From contig NZ_JADWYS010000001.1 of assembly GCF_015831345.1 (NCBI RefSeq), forward strand, positions 816,118 through 880,117: a DNA stretch of 64,000 nucleotides. The letters run 5' to 3'. Within the stretch, counting starts at the first letter, position 1, and every line of letters begins with the position of its first letter. Positions 21,709 to 30,715 of this stretch are shown here, one piece after another. Under the pieces are notes generated by a model. That model made no database searches. It saw nothing but the letters and a program-made list of their open reading frames with translations, and was not told where the DNA came from. Position numbers and translations under genes: made by a program. This DNA is from Caenimonas aquaedulcis (GTDB lineage Bacteria; Pseudomonadota; Gammaproteobacteria; Burkholderiales; Burkholderiaceae_C).

Positions 21709-22203
21709 TCAGTTCTTCACCGCGTTCACCGGGAGCTCGTACTCCCGCACCTTGGACAGCACATGTTCCGGCAGGCGCTGGATGCGCTTGTCCTGCCGCG
21801 CGAACACGATCTGCTGGTAGCCGGTGGACACGACCTGGCCCGCCACCAGGAACTGGAACAGCAGGTAGAACGAACACTGCTTCACGTCGAAGGTGTTGAG
21901 CTGGCATTCCACCGACTGGAAGGGAAAGGTCTCCTGCACGTATTCCTGGTGCGCGCGCTTCGTGATGAACACCCCCATGGACTGCAGCATGTCGGCCGAG
22001 ATGCACTGGTGGAACCAGCGCTCCCGGCAGATACCCTGCCACTCGAAGTAGCGTGAGAAATAAGTATTCGCGTAGGCGTTGGAATCCTTGAGGTAGATGT
22101 CGATCGTGTGCCGGAACGTCTTGGAGGCCCGGAGCTGGGGGAGCGGCTGCGGCGCGGGGCCGGGATGGAAAACGGGATGCCTGACGGTGTCTGCTACTAG
22201 CAT
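21709..22203 (-). CDS. Hotdog-fold acyl-CoA thioesterase-like protein
   Basis: This 164-residue protein fits the 4-hydroxybenzoyl-CoA thioesterase superfamily. The early D.N.Y.N.Y.RYFEW...CRE pattern (residues 45-65) resembles the active-site helix of hotdog enzymes, and is closest in style to the thioesterases found with polyene and enediyne synthases. A hydrophobic central helix and a long C-terminal strand region follow. ATG 22203 is chosen because AGGAGAG lies just upstream; an open extension of 26 codons lacks such support. It converges on the CqsS-like kinase with 3 bp between stops. It could release an acyl or ketone signal precursor, but that link is only positional. Confidence 0.68.
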   Translation of the reverse strand: MLVADTVRHPVFHPGPAPQPLPQLRASKTFRHTIDIYLKDSNAYANTYFSRYFEWQGICRERWFHQCISADMLQSMGVFITKRAHQEYVQETFPFQSVECQLNTFDVKQCSFYLLFQFLVAGQVVSTGYQQIVFARQDKRIQRLPEHVLSKVREYELPVNAVKN

Positions 22204-22326
22204 GACTCTCTCCTGAACGTAGTTGAAATGGGCACGCGTGCGCAGCGCGCACGCGCGATGACGCCCAACTTCGGGCGGCACCCCATCAATCTACATTTCA
22301 AGCGGGCTCTTGTCGCGAAGCCGTTT

Positions 22327-23721
22327 TCAGCGCCAGTCGGCCCTGCCGAAGCCGTCGTGCCCGAGCAGGGTATAGAAGATGCCGAAGGTGCCGCGCGTCT
22401 GCGTGCGGCTGCCCAGCGCCGTGGAGGTGGCGTCCCGGCGGTTCCAGAGGTACTTGAAGGTCACCGCGTGCGGGCCCTTCACGCGCGCCGTGAAGGCCGC
22501 GTCCACGCGAACGATGTTGTCGTGCCCGCCCGGCCCGCTCTGCGCCTTGTTGACGAAATACTCGCGCCCGGTCAGGTCGAAGGAATAGCTGTCGCCGTGG
22601 ATGATGCGCAGCGCCGCCAGCGCCTGGGGCGACACGCCATAGTGGTAGTCCTCCGCCACCCCGTTGAGCGCCCCCACCGCCGCATACCCGACGCCCGCGA
22701 GCACGGTGCCCTGGACGGCGATCCGGTCGCTCGCGCGCCACTCGCCGGTCGTCCCGAGCGACACCGCCGTCGTGGAGATCCGGAAGGTCTGCGGCGACAC
22801 ATAGTCGTAGGTGCCGTAGGCGCCCCAGACGCCGCGGTAGTCCTTGCCGACCTCGTAGTCGCGCCCCGCGAGGAGGCCGCGCGTCAGCACGCTTTCGAAG
22901 TTGCCGGCGGTGGTCGCCGTCGCCTCGAAGGCGAAATAGTCGAAGGGGCGGCGGTACTGGTAGCCCGGCTTGCCCGGCATCCCGTAGTCGAGGGCGAAGT
23001 TCGCCTGGAGCTCGTTGCGGTGCAGGAGCGAGGACAGGCCGGAACGGTTCTGCGCCGTCCCCATGGCGCCGACCTGCAGGCGGCTGTAATACGGTGCCTG
23101 GCGGCTGTCGAAGATCGCGCCGAGGTTCTTGCCGTACACCAGCCGGTTGAAGCCGTTGGACGGCGAGATGATCGCCGCGCCCGTCTCGCGCCAGAACGGC
23201 GACACGCCGCCGCCGTGTTCGAGCAGCAGGTTGGCCATGCGGTACAGCGCTTCGCCGAGGAAGCTGCCGCCGATGCCGGAGGCGACCTGGTCGTTGCGCG
23301 AGGGCCTGGTCTGTTCGCCCGCGATTTCCCAGCCGGCGCTGCCCACGAAGGTGAGGCCCATCGCTGGCCAGAAGTCCAGGCCCGCGGAGCGGCCGAAGCC
23401 GTGATACATCGAACCCTGGTACGGGTGGCCGAGCTGGTTGACCTTGAACGGGTCCGCGTCGACCACCCAGCTGCTGTGCAGGTTGCGGCGGATCGAATCG
23501 AGGCTCACGTCGTAATCGGTGACGCCGCTGAAGCGGTGGTTGTAGCGGTTGAGCAGGAAGTCGAACCCGAAGATCTCGAGCGCCGGCACCGTGTAGCCGG
23601 GCGCGGGCGGCGTGTCGTCCTTCGTCTCGGGCGGGGCCGTCTGCGCGGCGCACACGCCCGTCGCGAAACACAGCAGCGCGGCCATGGCGCGCAGGAAGGA
23701 CGGCACGCATGAGTTGTTCAT
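22327..23721 (-). CDS. DUF3943 outer-surface protein
   Basis: The 464-residue protein has a signal peptide (about 1-26, hydrophobic core then VCAAQ) and a DUF3943 region whose hallmark is DPFKVNQLGHPYQGSMYHGF (near residue 90). The remainder is rich in alternating aromatic/polar strands and ends with a terminal aromatic residue pattern compatible with an outer membrane beta-barrel. No function is established for DUF3943. It is transcribed toward the thioesterase gene, 123 bp away. It is divergent from the small exported Lys/Ala-rich protein across 140 bp. Confidence 0.78.
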   Translation of the reverse strand: MNNSCVPSFLRAMAALLCFATGVCAAQTAPPETKDDTPPAPGYTVPALEIFGFDFLLNRYNHRFSGVTDYDVSLDSIRRNLHSSWVVDADPFKVNQLGHPYQGSMYHGFGRSAGLDFWPAMGLTFVGSAGWEIAGEQTRPSRNDQVASGIGGSFLGEALYRMANLLLEHGGGVSPFWRETGAAIISPSNGFNRLVYGKNLGAIFDSRQAPYYSRLQVGAMGTAQNRSGLSSLLHRNELQANFALDYGMPGKPGYQYRRPFDYFAFEATATTAGNFESVLTRGLLAGRDYEVGKDYRGVWGAYGTYDYVSPQTFRISTTAVSLGTTGEWRASDRIAVQGTVLAGVGYAAVGALNGVAEDYHYGVSPQALAALRIIHGDSYSFDLTGREYFVNKAQSGPGGHDNIVRVDAAFTARVKGPHAVTFKYLWNRRDATSTALGSRTQTRGTFGIFYTLLGHDGFGRADWR

Positions 23722-23861
23722 GCAGCCGATGATCTCAGAGGCTGAGCCTGGGCTGACGCCATGCCGCGTCGCTTGCGGCGTTGTCCTACAACCCGCCGGT
23801 ACGGGGCTGCGTTGTTCAGAGGTCGGATCGCCGACGCCCTTTCAAACACCTGGAGTAACTC

Positions 23862-24230
23862 ATGAAGAAGACCATCCTCGCCATCGCCAGCGCCCTGTGC
23901 CTGGGCCTCGTTTCCACCGCCGGTTTCGCAGCCTCGCACACCGGCGCTCCCATGAAGGGCGCGTCCGCCCCGATGGCATCCGCTTCGGGCAGCAAGTCCA
24001 CCACCGCCCCGATGGCCGGCAGCACGTCCGCCGCCACCACCACGGCCGCCGCCGGCACGATGTCCAAGGACGAAGCCAAGGCCGCCAAGAAGAAGGCCGA
24101 AGCCGACTACAAAGCCGCCAAGGCCGCCTGCAAGCCGATGAAGGGCGCGGAAGCCAAGGCCTGCAAGAAGGAAGCCAAGGCCAACCACGAAAAGGCCGAA
24201 GCCGACATCAAGGCAGCCGCGAAGAAGTAA
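23862..24230 (+). CDS. Small exported Lys/Ala-rich protein
   Basis: This 122-residue protein has a clear Sec signal peptide (MKKTILAIASALCLGLVSTAGFA). A low-complexity Ser/Thr/Ala/Met linker follows, then a highly charged, predicted all-helical C-terminal half (residues about 68-122) made of repeated AxxxKKKAEAD-like units with two or three Cys. Proteins like this are common in Burkholderiales and lack an assigned function. The charged helix could bind nucleic acid, lipopolysaccharide or peptidoglycan, which is speculation. A GGAG lies 7 nt before ATG 23862. It stands alone, facing the BNR-repeat gene convergently. Confidence 0.72.
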   Translation: MKKTILAIASALCLGLVSTAGFAASHTGAPMKGASAPMASASGSKSTTAPMAGSTSAATTTAAAGTMSKDEAKAAKKKAEADYKAAKAACKPMKGAEAKACKKEAKANHEKAEADIKAAAKK

Positions 24231-24245
24231 TTCGCGCGCCTGTGC

Positions 24246-25343
24246 TCAGCCCAGCCTGAGCACGGCGATCGGCGGGAGGTCGCGGGAGAGGCATCGCCAG
24301 GTGCCTCCCGCGTCCTCGCTGATCCACAACCCTCCGGTGGTCGATCCCATCGCGAGCGTCTCACCCGTGCTGTCGGCCACCAACGCGTGCCGGTAGACGA
24401 GGTGGAACGCGTCCTGCTGCGGCAGGCCCTCCCCATGCACCGTGAACGTGGCGCCCCCATCGCGCGTCTGCGTCACGACCATCCTGCCGTCCACCGGCAT
24501 GCGCTGCGCGTCCGAATGCGCGGGCGCGAACCATGCGCGTTCCGGATCGGCCGGATGCGCGACGACAGGAAAGCCGAAGCCGCTCGGCTGGGGCGACGCG
24601 ATCGCCTCCCACCTCTCCCCGCCGTTGGTCGAACGGAAGATCCCGCCGTGATGCTGGCACCACAAGGCGTCGGGCTGCGCGCCGCATTGCGCGAGGCAAT
24701 GCACGTCCTGGATGTTCGGGTCCTCGCGCCGCTCGGGCGGCATGAAGTCGGCGAACATGCCCGAGGAGGTGTTGTCCCAGGTCTTCCCGCCGTCGCGGGT
24801 CTGCCAGACGCCGCCGCAGGAGATCGCGATCGTCACATGCGACGAGTCGCGCGGGTCCACGAGGATCGAGTGGATGCCCGGCCAGTCGTAGCCGCCGCCG
24901 AACCACAGCTTGCGCTCCGGCCGCAGCCACAGGCTCTCGACCAGCTGCCAGCTCGCGCCGCCGTCGCGCGAGGTGAAGAGGCCCGCCGGCAGGCAACCCG
25001 CCCAGAGGCGCCCGTCGGGCGAGGCCGCGAGCGACCAGACCTGGTCCACCGTCCAGGGCATCGTGTCGTCCTTCCACTCGCCTTCGGTGGGCTTGGGCGG
25101 GAATGCGGGCGCCGCGACTTCCTTCCAGTCGGCGCCGGCGCCGTCGGTGCATTTCCACACCTTCACGCCGAAGTGACCGAGCCGCAGCGCGGCGTGCCAG
25201 GCGCCGTCGTACGGGTTGGCGAGGAACTGCGTGACGGGCTCGCCCGGAAAGCGCGGGGCGCCGAGGCGCCAGCCGTCGTCGAGCCTGGTGGCGACGAAGA
25301 GCCCCTTGCGGGTCCCGACCCAGAGCGTGCGTGCCGATGCCAT
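24246..25343 (-). CDS. BNR/Asp-box repeat beta-propeller protein (sialidase-like fold)
   Basis: The 365-residue protein is a predicted beta-propeller with at least five Asp-box motifs: SRDGGASW, TRDGGKTW, STNGGERW, TRDGGATF and SEDAGGTW. Such boxes occur in sialidases, sortilins and Ycf48-like assembly factors. No signal peptide is visible, the N terminus being the first propeller strand (TLWVGTRKGLF), and no sialidase Arg triad or FRIP motif was recognised, so enzymatic activity is doubtful. It is preceded on the same strand by a MoaD/ThiS-like gene with 4 bp between them, implying cotranscription and probably shared function. The family is often labelled exo-alpha-sialidase or glycosyl hydrolase without evidence. 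Confidence 0.8.
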   Translation of the reverse strand: MASARTLWVGTRKGLFVATRLDDGWRLGAPRFPGEPVTQFLANPYDGAWHAALRLGHFGVKVWKCTDGAGADWKEVAAPAFPPKPTEGEWKDDTMPWTVDQVWSLAASPDGRLWAGCLPAGLFTSRDGGASWQLVESLWLRPERKLWFGGGYDWPGIHSILVDPRDSSHVTIAISCGGVWQTRDGGKTWDNTSSGMFADFMPPERREDPNIQDVHCLAQCGAQPDALWCQHHGGIFRSTNGGERWEAIASPQPSGFGFPVVAHPADPERAWFAPAHSDAQRMPVDGRMVVTQTRDGGATFTVHGEGLPQQDAFHLVYRHALVADSTGETLAMGSTTGGLWISEDAGGTWRCLSRDLPPIAVLRLG

Positions 25344-25347
25344 GCCG

Positions 25348-25617
25348 TCAACCTCCTGTGAGCGCCTGGATCACCATGACCTTGTCGTCTTCCGCAAGCG
25401 CAATGTCCAGCCGCGCGCGGTCGGCGATCATGGCCGCGTTGACGAAAACGGCCACATGCTTGCGCACGCAGCCCTGCTCGTCAAGCACGTAGTTGCGCAT
25501 GGCGGGGGCGGCTTCGAAAGCCGCGGAAAGCGCGTCGCGCAGGGTGGCAGCCTCCACGCGCTGGGGCGGGCAGGCGACGTGACGGGTCAGCGCAGGGGCA
25601 AATTCGACCGTGGGCAT
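25348..25617 (-). CDS. MoaD/ThiS family ubiquitin-like protein
   Basis: This 89-residue protein has the beta-grasp fold pattern and ends in Gly-Gly (ALTGG), the site that in MoaD, ThiS and archaeal SAMPs is adenylylated and thiocarboxylated or conjugated. The central VAVFVNAAMI and late DKVMVIQALTGG segments are typical. It is not next to moaE, moeB, thiG or cysM, so ordinary molybdopterin or thiamine synthesis is not supported by context; instead it forms a pair with the BNR-repeat gene. It could be a sulfur carrier for an unknown pathway or a protein modifier. The family call is firm, the role open. Confidence 0.83.
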   Translation of the reverse strand: MPTVEFAPALTRHVACPPQRVEAATLRDALSAAFEAAPAMRNYVLDEQGCVRKHVAVFVNAAMIADRARLDIALAEDDKVMVIQALTGG

Positions 25618-25644
25618 GTTGCGTCCAAAAAAAATCCCGGACGT

Positions 25645-28600
25645 CTACTTCGCAATCAGCCCGCCACCCTCCGCCTTCGGAAAAAGCCGCTTGCCGATCG
25701 CATCGAGGTCCTGCACCGGCCCGCGACCGCTGTAGCGGTCCAGTGCCAGGTAGATCGCCGGGGTGATGTACAGCGTGATCACCTGCGAGAAGATCAGCCC
25801 GCCCGCGACCGCCAGGCCCAGGGGCTGGCGCAGCTCGGCGCCCGCGCCCAGGCCCAGGGCCATCGGCAAGGCACCCATCAGCGCGGCCATCGTGGTCATC
25901 AGGATCGGGCGGAACCGAAGGCGGCACGCCTCGCGGATCGCGTCGGGTGGCGACATGCCCTGCGTGCGCTGCGCGTGCAGCGCGAAGTCGATCATCATGA
26001 TCGCGTTCTTCTTCACGATGCCGATCAGCATCAGGATGCCGATGGTCGCGATCAGCGTGAGGTCGAAGCCGAAGATCTTCAACGCGAGAAGTGCACCGAC
26101 AGTGGCCGACGGCAGGCCCGCGAGAATCGTGAGCGGATGGATGTAGCTCTCGTACAGCACGCCCAGCAGCACGTAGATCACGAGCAGCGCGGTGACCAGG
26201 AGGATGGCCTGGCTGCCCTGCGAATCCTGGAACACCGCCGCATCGCCGCCGTAGCTGGTGATGATGCTCGGGGGCAGCTTCAGCTCCTGCTTGAACCGGT
26301 CGATCTTGTCCGTCGCGACGCCCAGCGGCGTGTCCGGGGCGAGGTTGAAGGAGATCGTGATCGCCTGCAGCTGGCCCTGGTGGTTCACCGCCGTGGGACC
26401 CACCGTGCGTTCGACCGTCGCGATGGAAGACAGCGGCACCAGCGCGCCGCTCTTGCCGCGCAGGTTGATGGTCGCGAGGCCCGCCTCGAATCGGCGGTCC
26501 GCGTCCGCCGCCTCCAGGATGACCGAGTAGCTGTTGGCGGCGCTGTAGATGGTGGACACCTGGCGCTCGCCGAACGCGTCGTACAGCGCGTTGCGCACGT
26601 CGCCGATCTGCACGCCCAGCAGGTTGGCCTTGTCCCGATCGATGCGCAGCGACGCCTGCAGGCCGCGGTTCTGCGAATCGCTCGTGATGTCGCGGAACGC
26701 CGGGTCGGCGCGCATGCGCTCCATCATCCGCGTGGACCAGTCGGACAGCGCATCCGCGCTCACGCTCTGCAGCGAGTACTGGTAACGGCTCTTGCTCTGC
26801 CGGCCGCCCAGGCGCAGGTTCTGCACCGGCTGCATGTACACCGCGATGCCGGGCACGCTGCGCGCGGCGCGCCGCAGCGAGTCCATCACCGCGGGCATCT
26901 TCGCGCGGTCGCCGCGGGGCTTGAGCACGATGAACATGCGCCCGCTGTTGAGCGTGCCGCCGCCGCCCGCGCCGATGAAGGACGTCATGTCCTGCACGTT
27001 CGGGTCGGCCTTGAGCGCCGCGGCGACGCGGTCCTGCAGTTCGAGCATCGCGGGGAAGGAGATGTCCTCCGACGCCTCCGTGGTCACCTGGATCTGCCCG
27101 ATGTCTTCCTCGGGGAAGAAGCCCTTGGGCATGGTCGTCGCGAGCCAGCCCGTGAGCACGAAGGTGCCGAGCGCGACCAGCAGCATGAGGGTGCGATGGC
27201 CGAGCGTCCAGTCGAGCGTGCGCATGTAGAAGCCGTGCACGCCGCGGAACATCCGCTCGAACGTGCGGCCGACCCAGCCGCCCGGCGCGTGGACCTTGCC
27301 GTCCGCCTCGTGCCCGTGGTCCGCGCCGTCGCCCTCCTCCGGCTTGATGAAGCGGCTGGCCATCATCGGCACCAGAGTGAGCGACACCGCGGCGGACACC
27401 AGCACCGCCAGCGACACCACGACGGCGAATTCGTGGAACAGCAGGCCGATCACGCCGGGCATGAAGAAGATCGGGATGAACACCGCGACGAGCGACACGG
27501 AGATCGACACGATCGTGAAGCCCATCTCCCGCGCGCCCTGCAGCGAGGCCTTCATGGGCGCCATCCCGTCCTCGATGTGCCGCACGATGTTCTCCAGCAC
27601 CACGATCGCGTCGTCCACCACCAATCCCACCGCGAGCGTGATGCCCAGCAGCGACACGTTGTCCAGGCTGTAGCCGAAGGCGTAGAGCAGCGACATGGCG
27701 CCGATCAGCGAGATCGGCATGGTCACCGCCGGGATGAGCGTCGCCATCACGCGGTGCAGGAACAGGTAGATCACCAGCACCACCAGCAGCACGGTGGCGG
27801 CCAGCGTGAGGTTCACGTCGTGCACGGCCTCGCGGATGGAGGTGGAGCGGTCGTTGAGCACCGTGATGTTGATCGACTGCGGCAGCTGCGCGCGAAAGAG
27901 CGGCAGCAGCTTCTTGACCGAGTCCACCACCTGCACCGTGTTCGCGTTCGGCTGGCGCTGGACGGACAGCAGGATCGCGCGCTGCCCGTTGTAGCTGGCG
28001 GAAGTCTTCACGGACTCGTAGCTGTCTTCCACGGTCGCGACTTCCGACAGGCGCACCGGCGCCCCGTTGCGCGAGGCGATGATGATCTCGGAGAACTCCT
28101 TGGCGTTGCGCATCTGCGCGTTGGCCTGGATCGTGAGGGTCTGGCGCGGCCCGTCGAGCACGCCGATCGGCGTGTTGGAGTTGGACGACTTGATCGCGGC
28201 CGCGAGCTCCTCGAGCGTGATGCCGCGCGCGTTCAGCATCTCGGAATTCGCGCGCACACGCACCGCGAAACGCTTCTGGCCGTTGACGTTCACTTGCGCC
28301 ACGCCGTCGATCGTCGAGAGCGTCGGCGCAATCAGGTTCTCGGCGTAGTCGTTGAGCTCCGAGAGGCCCATGGACGGCGAGTCGAGCGCGATGAAGAGCA
28401 CCGGCGCATCGGCGGGGTTCACCTTGCGGTAGGACGGCAGCTGCGTCAGCTCCGCAGGCAGCTGGCGCTGCGCGCGCAGCAGCGCGGCCTGCACGTCGAC
28501 GGCGGCGGCGTCGATGTCGCGGGAGGATTCGAACTCCAGCGTGATCTGGCTGATCCCCAGGGTGTTGGTCGAGCTGATCAGCTTCAACCCCGCAATGGTG

Positions 28601-28815
28601 GAGAACTGCTTTTCCAGCGGGAGCGCGACGGAGGCCGCCATGGTGTCGGGGCTCGCGCCGGCGAGCTGCGCGTTCACGGAAATGACGGGCGTGTTGTAGC
28701 TGGGCAGCGCCGCGATCGGGATGCGCAGGTAGGCCAGGATGCCCGCGACCACGAGCGCCGCGCTGAGCAGCACCGTCATCACGGGACGCCGGATGCACAG
28801 CTCGGAGATGTTCAT
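25645..28815 (-). CDS. RND multidrug efflux permease (MdtB/MdtC, HAE-1 type)
   Basis: The 1056-residue inner membrane pump exports hydrophobic compounds in exchange for protons. It begins MNISELCIRRPVMT and has twelve predicted helices: one at the N terminus, a cluster at about 335-545, a second cytoplasmic-side helix, and a C-terminal cluster at about 860-1030, with two large periplasmic loops. The proton-relay Asp-Asp pair lies in GLVVDDAIVV in helix 4. A His/Asp-rich insert near residue 500 is notable but short. The adaptor gene directly upstream completes an inner membrane pair; no outer membrane channel gene is adjacent, so a shared TolC-like protein is likely. Confidence 0.95.
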   Translation of the reverse strand: MNISELCIRRPVMTVLLSAALVVAGILAYLRIPIAALPSYNTPVISVNAQLAGASPDTMAASVALPLEKQFSTIAGLKLISSTNTLGISQITLEFESSRDIDAAAVDVQAALLRAQRQLPAELTQLPSYRKVNPADAPVLFIALDSPSMGLSELNDYAENLIAPTLSTIDGVAQVNVNGQKRFAVRVRANSEMLNARGITLEELAAAIKSSNSNTPIGVLDGPRQTLTIQANAQMRNAKEFSEIIIASRNGAPVRLSEVATVEDSYESVKTSASYNGQRAILLSVQRQPNANTVQVVDSVKKLLPLFRAQLPQSINITVLNDRSTSIREAVHDVNLTLAATVLLVVLVIYLFLHRVMATLIPAVTMPISLIGAMSLLYAFGYSLDNVSLLGITLAVGLVVDDAIVVLENIVRHIEDGMAPMKASLQGAREMGFTIVSISVSLVAVFIPIFFMPGVIGLLFHEFAVVVSLAVLVSAAVSLTLVPMMASRFIKPEEGDGADHGHEADGKVHAPGGWVGRTFERMFRGVHGFYMRTLDWTLGHRTLMLLVALGTFVLTGWLATTMPKGFFPEEDIGQIQVTTEASEDISFPAMLELQDRVAAALKADPNVQDMTSFIGAGGGGTLNSGRMFIVLKPRGDRAKMPAVMDSLRRAARSVPGIAVYMQPVQNLRLGGRQSKSRYQYSLQSVSADALSDWSTRMMERMRADPAFRDITSDSQNRGLQASLRIDRDKANLLGVQIGDVRNALYDAFGERQVSTIYSAANSYSVILEAADADRRFEAGLATINLRGKSGALVPLSSIATVERTVGPTAVNHQGQLQAITISFNLAPDTPLGVATDKIDRFKQELKLPPSIITSYGGDAAVFQDSQGSQAILLVTALLVIYVLLGVLYESYIHPLTILAGLPSATVGALLALKIFGFDLTLIATIGILMLIGIVKKNAIMMIDFALHAQRTQGMSPPDAIREACRLRFRPILMTTMAALMGALPMALGLGAGAELRQPLGLAVAGGLIFSQVITLYITPAIYLALDRYSGRGPVQDLDAIGKRLFPKAEGGGLIAK

Positions 28816-28831
28816 GCCTCGGCCCTCCGGT

Positions 28832-30091
28832 TCAGGTGGGGTCCCTGCGCGCGGCCAGCAGGGCGCTGGCCGGGGCGCCCGCCGAACTGGCCGCGCCGCG
28901 TGCGCCGCTGGCGGCGCCCTTCGCAGCCGGCGCGCCGGATGGCTTCTCGATCCGCACGCGCGAGCCCGGCCGCAGGTTCTGCTTGCCTTCGAGGACGATG
29001 CGCTCGCCCGGCTGCAGGCCCTTCACCACGGCCTTGTCGGCGAAGGAATAGTCGATCTCCACCTTGCGCGGCTGCACGGCATCGTCCTTCACCACGTACA
29101 CGATGCGGCCATTGGGGCTCGTGATGATCGCGGCGAGGGGCACCACCACCGCATCCTTGATGGTGCGGACCGTCACGCTGGTGTTGACGTACTGCCCGGG
29201 CCACAGCAGGTGTTCGCCGTTGTCGAATTGCGCCTTCGCGCGCACCGTGCCCACCTGCGGGTCGACCGTGTTGTCCACGAAGCTCAGCGCGCCCCGCAGG
29301 GGCGCGGGCTTGCCCGGGATCATGGCCAGCACGGGCGAGCGCGCCTTCGACGCCTGCAGCAGGTCCTGCAGGCGCCCCTCGGGCACCGGGAAGGACACCG
29401 CGATCGGGTCGAGTTGCGTGATCGTGACCAGCGAAGTCGCCGGCTGCGCGAGCGTGCCCGCGAACACGGCGATGGCGCCGGTGCGCCCGGCGATCGGCGC
29501 GCGGATCTCGTCGAAGCTGAGCGCCACGGCGGCGGACTGGACGGCGGCCCGGTCGGCGGCGACCGTGGCGCGCTGCGCCTCGACCTGGGCGAGCACCGTC
29601 TCGGTCGCGCTCTTGGCGATGAAGTTCTGCGCGAGCAGTTCCTGGCTGCGCTTGTACTGGCGCTCGAGGTCGGCCAGCGTGGCCTCGTCCTTCTGCTGCT
29701 GCGCCTTCGCCTTCGCGAGGTTCGCCTGGTCGGCGCGCGAATCGAGCGTGAAGAGCGGCTGGCCCGCCTTCACGAAGTCGCCCTCCTTCACGTGCACCTT
29801 CTGGATCATGTTGCTCACCTGCGGCCGCACGTCCACGCTGTTGAGCGACATCACGCTGCCGTTGACGGTGACGTCCACCGGCACGTCCTGCTTCTGCGCG
29901 ACGGCCAGGGTGACCAGGGCCGCGGGCCCGGTCGATCCGCTTGCGCCGGGTGCCGGCGCCCCGGCGGCGCGGCCGTCCGCGGCGACCGCGCCGGACACAG
30001 GCGCATTGCTCGCGTGGTACCACCAGGCGGCGCCCGCAACGAGGGCGATGCCGGCGGCGCCGGCTGCGATATGGAGAGCTTTCAGTGCCAT
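28832..30091 (-). CDS. RND efflux periplasmic adaptor (membrane fusion protein)
   Basis: This 419-residue adaptor links the RND pump to an outer membrane channel. It has an N-terminal hydrophobic anchor (about 4-24), an Ala/Gly/Pro-rich linker, a lipoyl/barrel-sandwich half (VKEGDFVKAGQPLF), a helical hairpin (about 100-165, many Gln/Lys/Ala) and the second lipoyl half with FDEIRAPIAGRTG. Beta-barrel and membrane-proximal domains follow. The C terminus is a low-complexity Ala/Ser/Gly tail. ATG 30091 is chosen because the hydrophobic anchor begins right there; an upstream extension of 26 codons is unlike the family. It lies 16 bp before the pump gene on the same strand. Confidence 0.92.
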   Translation of the reverse strand: MALKALHIAAGAAGIALVAGAAWWYHASNAPVSGAVAADGRAAGAPAPGASGSTGPAALVTLAVAQKQDVPVDVTVNGSVMSLNSVDVRPQVSNMIQKVHVKEGDFVKAGQPLFTLDSRADQANLAKAKAQQQKDEATLADLERQYKRSQELLAQNFIAKSATETVLAQVEAQRATVAADRAAVQSAAVALSFDEIRAPIAGRTGAIAVFAGTLAQPATSLVTITQLDPIAVSFPVPEGRLQDLLQASKARSPVLAMIPGKPAPLRGALSFVDNTVDPQVGTVRAKAQFDNGEHLLWPGQYVNTSVTVRTIKDAVVVPLAAIITSPNGRIVYVVKDDAVQPRKVEIDYSFADKAVVKGLQPGERIVLEGKQNLRPGSRVRIEKPSGAPAAKGAASGARGAASSAGAPASALLAARRDPT

Positions 30092-30253
30092 GAGGGTGAG
30101 AGCCTGCCCAACGGGGCGGAGTTCGTTTTGTTGTTGCCGAAAGACAACTTGCCAATGTATCAGCAGCATGCCGACACACCATCCGCGTTTCGCCTAGCCG
30201 CGCCCCCGAGTCGCGCCCGCGCGACCCGGTTTTACCCGCGCTTTACACGGGTG

Positions 30254-30715
30254 CTAGGCCGGCGGCGGCCGCCGGCCCATCGCCACTTCGACGCCCAGGT
30301 TCGCCAGCCGGTCCGCGTGCTCGTTGCCGGCGTCGCCGTTGTGGCCGCGCACCCAGCGCCACTGGATCTTGTGGCCCGCGCCGTTGACGAGCGCGTCGAG
30401 CTCCTGCCAGAGCTCCACGTTCTTCACGGGCTGCTTGGTGGACGTGCGCCAGCCCTTGGCCTTCCAGCCGGGCAGCCACTCGGTCATGCCCTTGAGCACG
30501 TACTGGCTGTCCACATGCAGCGTCACGGCGCAGGGCCGCTTGAGCGCCTCGAGCGCCCGGATCACGGCCAGCAGTTCCATTCGGTTGTTGGTCGTCTGCG
30601 GCTCCCCGCCATAGAGCTCTTTTTCAGTACTGCCGGAGCGCAGCACGGCGCCCCAACCCCCGGGGCCGGGATTGCCCTTGCAGGCGCCGTCGGTATAGAT
30701 CACGATGTCGTTCAA
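30254..30715 (-). CDS. rnhA: Ribonuclease HI
   Basis: The 153-residue enzyme cleaves the RNA strand of RNA-DNA hybrids. The four catalytic acids are present: Asp in [13 protein letters not shown], Glu in NNRMELLA, Asp in HVDSQYV and the C-terminal Asp in GNEHADRLA, with the basic protrusion WKAKGW. A start that matches the family (M-N-D-I-V-I-Y-T-D) is the TTG at 30715, which overlaps the TGA of the upstream methyltransferase gene (TTGA), giving translational coupling. An AGAGA lies 5 nt upstream. The non-ATG start makes this gene easy to call too long or too short. Confidence 0.94.
   Translation of the reverse strand: MNDIVIYTDGACKGNPGPGGWGAVLRSGSTEKELYGGEPQTTNNRMELLAVIRALEALKRPCAVTLHVDSQYVLKGMTEWLPGWKAKGWRTSTKQPVKNVELWQELDALVNGAGHKIQWRWVRGHNGDAGNEHADRLANLGVEVAMGRRPPPA

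Noticed and set aside
24246..25343. Active sialidase
   Set aside because: Asp boxes alone define the fold; the catalytic Arg triad, FRIP motif and signal peptide are not visible.
25216..29124. A plus-strand open frame of about 1300 codons opposite the RND pump
   Set aside because: It lies antisense to a conserved transporter, is full of Arg, His, Gly and Asp repeats, has no domain or hydrophobic pattern and no ribosome binding site; high GC third positions make such frames by chance.
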